Below are positions 16,111-23,076 of a DNA stretch of 64,000 bases, one piece after another (position 1 is the stretch's first letter; every line of letters starts with the position of its first letter). The stretch spans positions 62,001 to 126,000 of the forward strand of contig JAFPWX010000003.1 in assembly GCA_017412645.1 (NCBI GenBank). The letters run 5' to 3'. The translations under genes and the position numbers were made by a program. The stretch is from Bacteroidales bacterium (GTDB taxonomy: Bacteria > Bacteroidota > Bacteroidia > Bacteroidales > UBA932). The notes beneath the pieces are model-generated. The model ran no database searches. It saw only the letters and a program-made list of their open reading frames with translations, and was not told the DNA's origin.

Positions 16111-17199
16111 TTAAGCTATCTGTGGCCTTCCGGGACGCTCATGCGGATCTTCCTCGGAGGGCTTTTCGATGAGCTTGTCCGCCTGGAGCTTTTCCCAGGC
16201 CTTGCGGTGCTTCCAGATGTCTATGGCCAGGTAGATGGCACTGCGCATGCTGCGCGGGTCGGCTTCGTCGCGGCCGGCAAGTTCGAAGGCCGTACCGTGG
16301 TCGGGCGAGGTGCGCACTACGGGAAGACCGGCGGTGTAGTTAACTCCGTCTTCGAAACCAATCGCCTTGAACGGAGCCAGGCCCTGGTCGTGGTACATGG
16401 CGAGGGTGGCGTCGAACTTCTCGTACATTCCCATACCGAAATAGCCGTCCGGGGAGAAGGGACCGAAGGCCTGGATGCCTTCCTCGGTGGCCTGTTTTAT
16501 GGCGGGGATGATGACATCCTGCTCCTCGTGGCCGAGCAGGCCGCTGTCTCCGCTGTGCGGGTTGAGGCTGAGCACCCCGATGCGCGGGTCGTCAATCCCG
16601 AAATCCTGCTCGAGTGAGGCCTTCATGAGGCGGAGCTTGCTCACGATCTTCTCTTTGGTTATGGCTCCCGGAACGTCCCTCAAAGGAATATGGCCTGTGA
16701 CGACACCCACCTTGAGGCGCTCCGAAATCATGAACATGGTTACGTCGCCCACTCCGAAAGCCTGCTGCAGAAACTCCGTATGGCCCGGGAAACCGAAACC
16801 GGCTTCCGACACGCTGCGCTTGTTGATGGGACCCGTTACCAGAACGTCGATAAGGCCGGCCTTGAGGTCGCGAACCGCAGCGTCCAGGGAGGTGATGGCT
16901 GCGCGTGCGGATTCAGGAGTGGAGCCGCCCGGTTCAGCGAACACGTTGTCAGGCAGGCAGTTGAGGATATTGATGCGCTTTGGGAAAGCGTCTTTGGCGC
17001 TGGTGATCACATTGGTGTCGATGTGCTCCACCTCATGGATGATTTTCTTGTAGAAACCGAAAATCTTGGAGGAGCCGTATACCACCGGGGTGAGCATATC
17101 GAGTATGCGCTGGTCGGCCAGGGCCTTGATGATGACTTCGTATCCTATTCCGTTGCTGTCGCCTTGTGTTATTCCGACGACCAGTTTTTTGTTGTCCAT
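16111..17199 (-). CDS. pdxA: 4-hydroxythreonine-4-phosphate dehydrogenase
   Basis: PdxA oxidises 4-phosphohydroxy-L-threonine on the way to pyridoxal phosphate. The 362-aa protein starts MDNKKLVVGITQGDSNGIG at 17199. Metal and substrate residues are visible in FPGHTEFLQQ, LSLNPHSGDSGLLGHEE, MYHDQGLAPFK and RTSPDHGTAFELAG. A longer open frame continues upstream through rnhA but is just that gene's other frame. pdxA begins 2 bases after the rnhA stop, so the pair is co-transcribed. Confidence 0.95.
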   Translation of the reverse strand: MDNKKLVVGITQGDSNGIGYEVIIKALADQRILDMLTPVVYGSSKIFGFYKKIIHEVEHIDTNVITSAKDAFPKRINILNCLPDNVFAEPGGSTPESARAAITSLDAAVRDLKAGLIDVLVTGPINKRSVSEAGFGFPGHTEFLQQAFGVGDVTMFMISERLKVGVVTGHIPLRDVPGAITKEKIVSKLRLMKASLEQDFGIDDPRIGVLSLNPHSGDSGLLGHEEQDVIIPAIKQATEEGIQAFGPFSPDGYFGMGMYEKFDATLAMYHDQGLAPFKAIGFEDGVNYTAGLPVVRTSPDHGTAFELAGRDEADPRSMRSAIYLAIDIWKHRKAWEKLQADKLIEKPSEEDPHERPGRPQIA

Positions 17200-17201
17200 A
17201 T

Positions 17202-17681
17202 CTAAAACAGTGCTGATTCTTCTTTTTCGTATCCTTCGTCCGCCGGGAGACCGGGAAGTCCGTAGGCCTCTACGGCCAGACGGTCGCAACGCTCGTTCTC
17301 TGGATGGCCGGCGTGACCTTTGAGCCAGTGGAAAGTGACATTGTGCTGCGAACTCACGGCCTGGAAACGGAGCCACAGATCGGCGTTTTTCTTCTTCTTG
17401 AAACCGGTGGCTATCCATTTGGGAAGCCAGCCTTCCGTGATGGCTTTTACCACATAGGATGAGTCGCTCCAAACCTCTACTGTGGCGTTCTGCCACTTGA
17501 TGGCTTCCAGACCCATTATGACGGCCAGCAACTCCATGCGGTTGTTGGTGGTGAGCCTGAAGCCGCCCGACATTTCCTTGCGGAGAGTTCCGCACTTGAG
17601 CACGACGCCCCAGCCGCCGGGCCCGGGATTCCCCGAGGCCGCTCCGTCGGTGTAGAGGTATATCGTGCTGCCATTTTCCAT
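17202..17681 (-). CDS. rnhA: Ribonuclease HI
   Basis: RNase HI degrades the RNA strand of RNA-DNA hybrids in a two-metal reaction. The protein has 159 aa from the ATG at 17681 (MENGSTIYLYTDG). The catalytic carboxylates are Asp in YTDGAASGNPG, Glu in NNRMELLAV, Asp in WSDSSYVV and Asp in NERCDRLAV; KGHAGHPEN is the conserved His loop. An in-frame ATG at 17690 overlaps the -7 box (17688-17695), so I prefer 17681, exactly six bases past the box. It is divergent from rfbD, with the two boxes 2 bp apart. Confidence 0.95.
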   Translation of the reverse strand: MENGSTIYLYTDGAASGNPGPGGWGVVLKCGTLRKEMSGGFRLTTNNRMELLAVIMGLEAIKWQNATVEVWSDSSYVVKAITEGWLPKWIATGFKKKKNADLWLRFQAVSSQHNVTFHWLKGHAGHPENERCDRLAVEAYGLPGLPADEGYEKEESALF

Positions 17682-17687
17682 TTCCCA

Positions 17688-17695
17688 CAAAAATA
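17688..17695 (-). promoter_or_regulatory. -7 box, rnhA-pdxA (six bases before ATG)
   Basis: TATTTTTG on the minus strand, then six bases, then the rnhA ATG. It is separated by 2 bp from the rfbD box (17698-17705). Confidence 0.55.
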
Positions 17696-17697
17696 AT

Positions 17698-17705
17698 TAA
17701 TTTTG
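17698..17705 (+). promoter_or_regulatory. -7 box, rfbD operon
   Basis: TAATTTTG, with one base before the first ATG (17707) and seven before the second in-frame ATG (17713). If it is used, translation would have to begin at 17713 on a leaderless mRNA. Confidence 0.55.
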
Positions 17706-17706
17706 C

Positions 17707-18609
17707 ATGATTATGGACAAGAAAAAACTCAATGTTCTCGTCACCGGAGGCAATGGCCAGCTGGGGTGTGCCCTCAGAGCTGCAGCAAAAGGCAGTTCCG
17801 ACCGCTATGTCTTCACCGACATAAGCAACCTCCCCGGCGAGGAAACGGTTTATCTTGACGTCACCAACCCTGCCGCGGTTGAAATCGTTTGCGACAGTGA
17901 AAAAGTCGATGTGATTATCAACTGCGCCAGTTACACCGATGTTGAGGGAGCCGAAGGCGACCCGGGCTCGGCTGCACTGCTAAACACCGAGGTTCCGCGA
18001 ACCCTCGCTTCCGTCTGCCGCTCCCGCAGGGCCACTCTTATCCATATCTCCACGGACTACGTTTTCTCGGGTCAGGCATCGGAACCCATAAGGGAAGATG
18101 CCGCCCCCGCTCCGGCCAACGTGTACGGGGCTTCCAAGCTGGCGGGGGAGAAGGCCATCCTGGACAGCGCCTGCAGCGCCATCATCATACGCACCGCATG
18201 GATGTATTCCCGTTACGGCCGCAACTTCCTGAAAACGATGCTGGGCCTCACCCGGGACCGCGAGCAGATCAGAGTCGTTTCGGACCAGGTGGGCACCCCC
18301 ACTTTAGCCGACGATCTGGCGGCCTTTATCGTAGATATCATTTCGTCGCGCAAACTTGGAGAAAAGGGAATTTACAACTACTCCAATCTGGGAGTCACCT
18401 CCTGGTACGATTTCGCCATGGCCATCCGCGACCTTTCCGGGAACGACTGCGAAATCACTCCCTGCCGCAGCAGCGAGTATCCCCAGAAGGCCCGTCGGCC
18501 GCACTATAGCGTGCTCGACAAGAGCTTGGTACAGAAGACTTTCGGGATAGCCATACCGCACTGGTACGAGTCCCTTAAAAAATGCATGGAAGAGATAAAT
18601 GGAAATTGA
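17707..18609 (+). CDS. rfbD: dTDP-4-dehydrorhamnose reductase
   Basis: RfbD performs the last step of dTDP-L-rhamnose synthesis, reducing dTDP-4-keto-rhamnose with NADPH. It is a Rossmann-fold SDR with VTGGNGQLGCALR near residue 12, DVTNPAAVE, the catalytic Thr/Ser region LIHISTDYVFSG, and the YxxxK pair in NVYGASKLAGEKA. The length is 300 aa from 17707, or 298 if the ATG at 17713 is used, which the promoter position favours. It is the first gene of a six-gene overlapping operon and overlaps rfbC by 11 bases. rfbA and rfbB are not in the window. Confidence 0.95.
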   Translation: MIMDKKKLNVLVTGGNGQLGCALRAAAKGSSDRYVFTDISNLPGEETVYLDVTNPAAVEIVCDSEKVDVIINCASYTDVEGAEGDPGSAALLNTEVPRTLASVCRSRRATLIHISTDYVFSGQASEPIREDAAPAPANVYGASKLAGEKAILDSACSAIIIRTAWMYSRYGRNFLKTMLGLTRDREQIRVVSDQVGTPTLADDLAAFIVDIISSRKLGEKGIYNYSNLGVTSWYDFAMAIRDLSGNDCEITPCRSSEYPQKARRPHYSVLDKSLVQKTFGIAIPHWYESLKKCMEEINGN

Positions 18610-19171
18610 GCATACCGGAATACCGGGGGTGGAGATAATCCATCCCACAATCCATGGGGATGACAGAGGCTATTTTTTCGAATCCTGGAACAGCCGCGAT
18701 TTCGACGCCGCCGTGCGTCCGGTGCGCTTCTGTCAGGATAATGAGAGCCGCTCCTGCTACGGAGTAATCCGCGGCCTACACTACCAGAAAGGCACGTTCG
18801 CCCAGAGCAAGCTCGTGCGTGTACTTGAGGGTCGCGTACTCGACGTGGCGGTGGACATACGCGCAGGCAGCCCCACTTTCGGGCAGTACGTCGCGGTGGA
18901 ACTGAGCGGAGAGAATCACCTTCAGTTTTTCATTCCCAGGGGTTTCGCCCACGGCTTCAGCGTACTCAGCCCTTCGGCCGTCTTCCAGTACAAGTGCGAC
19001 AACTTCTACGCTCCCCAGCAGGAGGCCGGCATCGCCTGGGACGACCCTGCCATCGGCATCGACTGGAAGATTCCGGCATCCGAAGCGGTGCTCTCTGCCA
19101 AAGACAAAGCCAACCCACTCCTGAAAGACTGCAAGTCCCTGTTCGACTATTCCAAAGACTTATACCTATGA
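18599..19171 (+). CDS. rfbC: dTDP-4-dehydrorhamnose 3,5-epimerase
   Basis: RfbC epimerises C3 and C5 of dTDP-4-keto-6-deoxyglucose before the RfbD step. The cupin-type protein (190 aa) has HGDDRGYFFESWN near the N-terminus, YGVIRGLHYQKG with the catalytic His, LDVAVDIRAGSPTFGQ, and FIPRGFAHGFSVLS. Gene order reductase then epimerase, with an 11-base overlap, shows tight coupling. Its stop overlaps the following aminotransferase ATG by four bases, which joins cell-surface sugar synthesis to aromatic amino-acid genes in one transcript. Confidence 0.95.
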   Translation: MEIEHTGIPGVEIIHPTIHGDDRGYFFESWNSRDFDAAVRPVRFCQDNESRSCYGVIRGLHYQKGTFAQSKLVRVLEGRVLDVAVDIRAGSPTFGQYVAVELSGENHLQFFIPRGFAHGFSVLSPSAVFQYKCDNFYAPQQEAGIAWDDPAIGIDWKIPASEAVLSAKDKANPLLKDCKSLFDYSKDLYL

Positions 19172-20325
19172 TAATTCCAGCTGCTGACCGTACTTCAGAC
19201 GTACGGGAGTATTATTTTTCCATCAAGAACCGCCAGATTGCGGAGATGAACGCCGACGGCCGCACCGAACCGATAATCAATCTTGGTATAGGAGCTCCCA
19301 ATGGAAGGCCTCCCCAGGCAGCTATCGACGCCCTCTGCGCCGAAGCTCAGAAAGACGGAGTGCATGTTTATCAGAATTATAAAGGCACCCCGGAACTCCG
19401 CAGCGCCTTTGCGGACTGGTACGCCCGTTATTACGGAGTCACTCTGGACTATAATACCCAGGTGCAGCCCCTGATAGGCGCGAAAGAAGGTATCTTCATT
19501 TTGTCCATGACCTTCCTGAATGCAGGAGACAAGGTGCTGGTGCCTAATCCGGGTTATCCCACATACAGCTCTTCCGCTAGCCTGTGCCAGGCCGTAGCAG
19601 TGCCGTATGCCCTGGAGGAAAGCCTTGGCTGGCAGCCGGATTTCGACGCTCTCGAGCGCATGGACCTCAGCGGCGTGAAGATGATGTGGACCAACTATCC
19701 GGGCATGCCCACCGGGGCGCCCGCAACAGAAGAACTCTTCGCGCGTCTGGTAGACTTCGGGCGCCGTCACGGAATACTCATCGTCAACGACAATCCCTAT
19801 AGCTTCGTGCTGGCAGAAAAACCGCTCTCCATCCTTTCGGTCCCGGGAGCCTTCGACTACGCCCTGGAACTGAATTCTCTCAGCAAGGCTCACAATATGA
19901 GCGGCTGGCGTATTGGGGTTGTAGCCGGAGCCTCGGATTATATCAACGAAGTGCTGAAAGTGAAGAGCCAGATGGACTCCGGCATGTTCCGCCCAATGCA
20001 GATGGCGGCTGTCGAGGCGCTGAAGCAGGGACCAGAATGGTTCGAAGCGCTCAACGCCGAATACCGTCGTCGCCGCACCGCTGCTGGCCGCATCATGGAC
20101 GTGCTGGGAGCGAAATACAACCCGAACTCCCAGGGTCTCTTCGTCTGGGGCAGGATAGGGGGCGATGCCGTCGCGATGTCTGACTTCCTTCTGCAGAAGG
20201 CCGGCGTGTTCATCACTCCGGGCGACATCTTCGGCAGCCGTGGAAAGGGCTATCTGCGAATCTCCCTCTGCCGTAACGTTCCGGAATACGAACGTGCGGT
20301 AGAAAAGATAAAGGCCGTTTTATGA
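19168..20325 (+). CDS. PLP-dependent aminotransferase (class I/II), aromatic pathway
   Basis: The protein has 385 aa from the ATG at 19168 in the rfbC stop (ATGA overlap). A fold-type I aminotransferase is indicated by INLGIGAPNGRPPQA, NYKGTPELRSAFADWY, the substrate/PLP loop PNPGYPTYSS, NDNPYSFVL and the PLP lysine in SLSKAHNMSGWRIG. In Bacteroidetes the homologue sits in the prephenate operon and is thought to transaminate prephenate or phenylpyruvate-type acceptors; relatives include LL-DAP aminotransferase-like enzymes. Neighbours (prephenate dehydrogenase, DAHP synthase) support an aromatic amino-acid role. The exact substrate is inferred. Confidence 0.9.
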   Translation: MIIPAADRTSDVREYYFSIKNRQIAEMNADGRTEPIINLGIGAPNGRPPQAAIDALCAEAQKDGVHVYQNYKGTPELRSAFADWYARYYGVTLDYNTQVQPLIGAKEGIFILSMTFLNAGDKVLVPNPGYPTYSSSASLCQAVAVPYALEESLGWQPDFDALERMDLSGVKMMWTNYPGMPTGAPATEELFARLVDFGRRHGILIVNDNPYSFVLAEKPLSILSVPGAFDYALELNSLSKAHNMSGWRIGVVAGASDYINEVLKVKSQMDSGMFRPMQMAAVEALKQGPEWFEALNAEYRRRRTAAGRIMDVLGAKYNPNSQGLFVWGRIGGDAVAMSDFLLQKAGVFITPGDIFGSRGKGYLRISLCRNVPEYERAVEKIKAVL

Positions 20326-21167
20326 ATTTAGGCATTATAGGTCCCGGACTGATAGGGGGCTCTATGGCTGTCGACCTCCGCCGCCGCGGCTTCGCCGGCG
20401 AGGTGCTGGCCGTGGAGAAAGATGCGGTAGCGGCCGATGCCGCACTGCGTTTGGGTCTGGCCGATACCGTGGTGGAGCTGGAAGAATGCGTCCGCCGCTG
20501 CGATGTGGTGGTGCTGGCGGTTCCGGTAGACGCTGCCCTGGTGTTGCTGCCCCGGGCCCTCGATCTGGCAGACGGCACCGGCAAGACGGTGCTGGACGTC
20601 TGCTCCGTGAAAGAGCCTCTCTGCAAAGCCGCTTCCGGCCATCCGGCTCGCGGGCGCTACGTGGCCACGCATCCCATGGCCGGCACCGAGTATTCCGGTC
20701 CCTGGGCGGCGCAGCCCGGCCTTTTCGACGGCAGGGCCTGCATCTTCTGCGACGCCGAGGCCTCCGATCCGGACGCCCTGGAGCTTGCTGAACGCCTCTA
20801 CGGAGTGCTGAACATGAGGCTGTCCCGTCTCGGAGCTGCTGAACACGACCTCCACGTCGCCTATGTCTCCCATATTTCCCACATAACGTCCTTCGCCCTG
20901 GCACAGACGGTGCTGGACAAGGAAAAGGACGAAAGGCACATCTTCGACCTGGCCTCCGGCGGCTTCGAGTCTACCGTCCGCCTTGCGAAGAGTTCTCCGG
21001 ACATGTGGAAGCCCATCCTGTCGCACAACCGCGACAACGTGCTGGAGGTCGTGGACACCTATCTGGAAAAGATGAAGGATTTCCGGAAAGCCATCGCCGA
21101 AGACGACACCGACCGCATAGGTGAACTGATAGAAGATGCCAATCGCATTAAAAGGATACTCAAATGA
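20322..21167 (+). CDS. tyrA: Prephenate dehydrogenase
   Basis: TyrA oxidatively decarboxylates prephenate to 4-hydroxyphenylpyruvate for tyrosine. The 281-aa protein has the NAD-binding GIIGPGLIGGSMAVDLRR at the N-terminus, CDVVVLAVPVDA, DVCSVKEPLC, ATHPMAGTEYSG with the catalytic His, and the helical C-terminal half with HVAYVSHISHITSFAL. There is no ACT or chorismate mutase domain; mutase activity is supplied by the next gene. It overlaps both neighbours by four bases. Confidence 0.93.
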   Translation: MNLGIIGPGLIGGSMAVDLRRRGFAGEVLAVEKDAVAADAALRLGLADTVVELEECVRRCDVVVLAVPVDAALVLLPRALDLADGTGKTVLDVCSVKEPLCKAASGHPARGRYVATHPMAGTEYSGPWAAQPGLFDGRACIFCDAEASDPDALELAERLYGVLNMRLSRLGAAEHDLHVAYVSHISHITSFALAQTVLDKEKDERHIFDLASGGFESTVRLAKSSPDMWKPILSHNRDNVLEVVDTYLEKMKDFRKAIAEDDTDRIGELIEDANRIKRILK

Positions 21168-22243
21168 CCCCCCTTACCCTCACTCCTCTCTCCGAATGGG
21201 GCTTCTTCACCCTCCCGCCTCGTCCCTGTGTGATTGCAGGCCCGTGCAGCGCGGAGACGGAGGCGCAGGTTCTGGATACCGCGGCCGGCCTCAGGGCTTT
21301 CGGAATAAACGTTTTCCGGGCCGGAATATGGAAGCCGCGCACGCATCCGGGCTCGTTCGAGGGAATAGGGGTGGAAGGTCTCCGCTGGCTGCAGAAAGTG
21401 AAGTCGGAGTACGGCATGAAAGTGTGCACGGAGGTGGCCTCGGCGAAGCATGTCTTCGAATGCCTGAAATACGGGGTGGATATGGTCTGGATAGGGGCCC
21501 GCACCACCGCGAACCCCTTCCTGGTGCAGGAGATAGCCGAAGCGCTCCGCGACACGGGTATTCCCGTGCTGGTAAAGAACCCGGTGAATCCGGATCTGGA
21601 CCTCTGGATAGGGGCGCTGGAAAGGTTCAACCGTGAAGGTATAACCAAGCTTGGAGCTATCCACCGCGGGGTGTCGTCTTCCGAGAAGATAAAATACCGC
21701 AATGATCCTCTATGGAACATGGCGGTCGAGCTCCGGGCCCGTATCCCGCAGCTGCCGATATTTGCGGATCCGTCGCACATGGGTGGCAGCCGCGAGTATC
21801 TCCGCGAGCTCTCCCAGAGGGCCATGGACCTGGGTCTGGAAGGTCTGATGATAGAGAGTCACTGCTCCCCGCAGTGCGCGCTGAGCGACGCGGGACAGCA
21901 GATCGAGCCTCCGGCTCTTCAGGCCCTTCTGGAATCGCTCACCGTTCGCGACGCCACTTCACCGGACGAAGAGTTTCGCGAGAACTTGAGCCGTCTTCGC
22001 GAACGTATCGACGTGATAGATGAGAACCTTATCCGCGAACTGGCGGAAAGGATGAAAGTGAGTGCCGAGATAGGCGCTGCCAAAAAGGCTCACAATGTGG
22101 CGATCATCCAGACCGGCCGCTGGGAAAGAGTGCTGGAAAAAGTGGATGCCGCTGCCCGTCAATATGGTCTGGACCCGAAATTCGTACGCGCCATATTCGA
22201 CGCTATCCACGAGGAGTCGGTGCAGAAACAGAACAGTCTATGA
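21164..22243 (+). CDS. Bifunctional DAHP synthase / chorismate mutase
   Basis: This fusion protein of 359 aa covers the first shikimate step and the branch-point mutase. Residues 1 to about 265 are a class I-beta (KDO8P-synthase-like) DAHP synthase: CVIAGPCSAETEAQ, FRAGIWKPRTHPGSFEG, ARTTANPF, VKNPVNPDLDLWIGALER and FADPSHMGG. Residues from about 270 are an AroQ-type chorismate mutase helix bundle (LRERIDVIDENLIRELAERM, then IGAAKKAHN). Fusing both lets prephenate or the aromatic end product feed back on DAHP synthesis, as known for this class. It overlaps tyrA and the DUF3737 gene by four bases each. Confidence 0.95.
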   Translation: MTPLTLTPLSEWGFFTLPPRPCVIAGPCSAETEAQVLDTAAGLRAFGINVFRAGIWKPRTHPGSFEGIGVEGLRWLQKVKSEYGMKVCTEVASAKHVFECLKYGVDMVWIGARTTANPFLVQEIAEALRDTGIPVLVKNPVNPDLDLWIGALERFNREGITKLGAIHRGVSSSEKIKYRNDPLWNMAVELRARIPQLPIFADPSHMGGSREYLRELSQRAMDLGLEGLMIESHCSPQCALSDAGQQIEPPALQALLESLTVRDATSPDEEFRENLSRLRERIDVIDENLIRELAERMKVSAEIGAAKKAHNVAIIQTGRWERVLEKVDAAARQYGLDPKFVRAIFDAIHEESVQKQNSL

Positions 22244-23076
22244 AGATAATTGCAAATCAGGAATTCGGAGGAGAACGCCCGCTCTACTGCGAGCACGGCC
22301 TCAGGCTGGATAATGTCACAATCCATGCCGGAGAATCGGCAATCAAAGAATCTTCCGACATAGAGGCGGAGGGCTGCACTTTCGAAGGTAAGTACCCCTT
22401 CTGGGAGTGCGACGGCGTAAAGGTGCAAAACTGTCTGTTCCGAGAAGGCGCCCGCGCTGCGATATGGTATACCCGTGACCTCATCATGAAAGATACAGTC
22501 GTGGAAGCCCCCAAGATGTTCCGTGAACTGGACCGCGTGCACCTGTGCCGGGTCAAACTGCCCAACGCGGCGGAGACCCTGTGGAGCTGCCGGGACGCCT
22601 TCCTTGAGGATGTGGAGGTTGAAAAAGGGGACTACCTGTTCATGCATTCCGCGGATATCCACATCGACAATCTCCGCTTGCAGGGAAACTATTCATTCCA
22701 GTATTGCAGCAATGTGGAGATACGGAACTCCGTGCTCCATACAAAGGATGCCTTCTGGGAGACGAATAATGTAGTGGTGCGTGATTCCACCATCATAGGC
22801 GAGTATCTCGGATGGTATAGCAGGAATCTTCATCTGATTAACTGCCGCATAGGCGGCACGCAGCCCCTCTGTTATTGCAAGGGTCTGGTGCTGGAGAACT
22901 GCAGCTTCGATCCCGATGCAGACCTCGCCTTCGAGTATTCAGATGTGCAGGCGGACATCCGCGGTGCCGTTACCTCGGTGAAGAACCCCTCTCACGGCCG
23001 CATCAAGGCCGATTCCTACGGGGAGATCATCCTTGACGGCAACATCAAGGTTCCGGCCGACTGCGTGATCGGATAG
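22240..23076 (+). CDS. DUF3737 right-handed beta-helix protein
   Basis: A 278-aa protein of the DUF3737 family, whose function is not established. It is made of short repeats of about 20 residues with alternating hydrophobic and Cys/Asn positions (VKVQNCLFRE, NVEIRNSVLHT, LHLINCRIGG, LVLENCSFDP), the pattern of a parallel beta-helix. It opens NQEFGGERPLYCEHGLRLDN. There is no signal peptide, so it is probably cytoplasmic. It overlaps the DAHP synthase gene by four bases and ends immediately before the converging MscS gene, closing the rfb/aromatic operon. Confidence 0.85.
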   Translation: MKIIANQEFGGERPLYCEHGLRLDNVTIHAGESAIKESSDIEAEGCTFEGKYPFWECDGVKVQNCLFREGARAAIWYTRDLIMKDTVVEAPKMFRELDRVHLCRVKLPNAAETLWSCRDAFLEDVEVEKGDYLFMHSADIHIDNLRLQGNYSFQYCSNVEIRNSVLHTKDAFWETNNVVVRDSTIIGEYLGWYSRNLHLINCRIGGTQPLCYCKGLVLENCSFDPDADLAFEYSDVQADIRGAVTSVKNPSHGRIKADSYGEIILDGNIKVPADCVIG

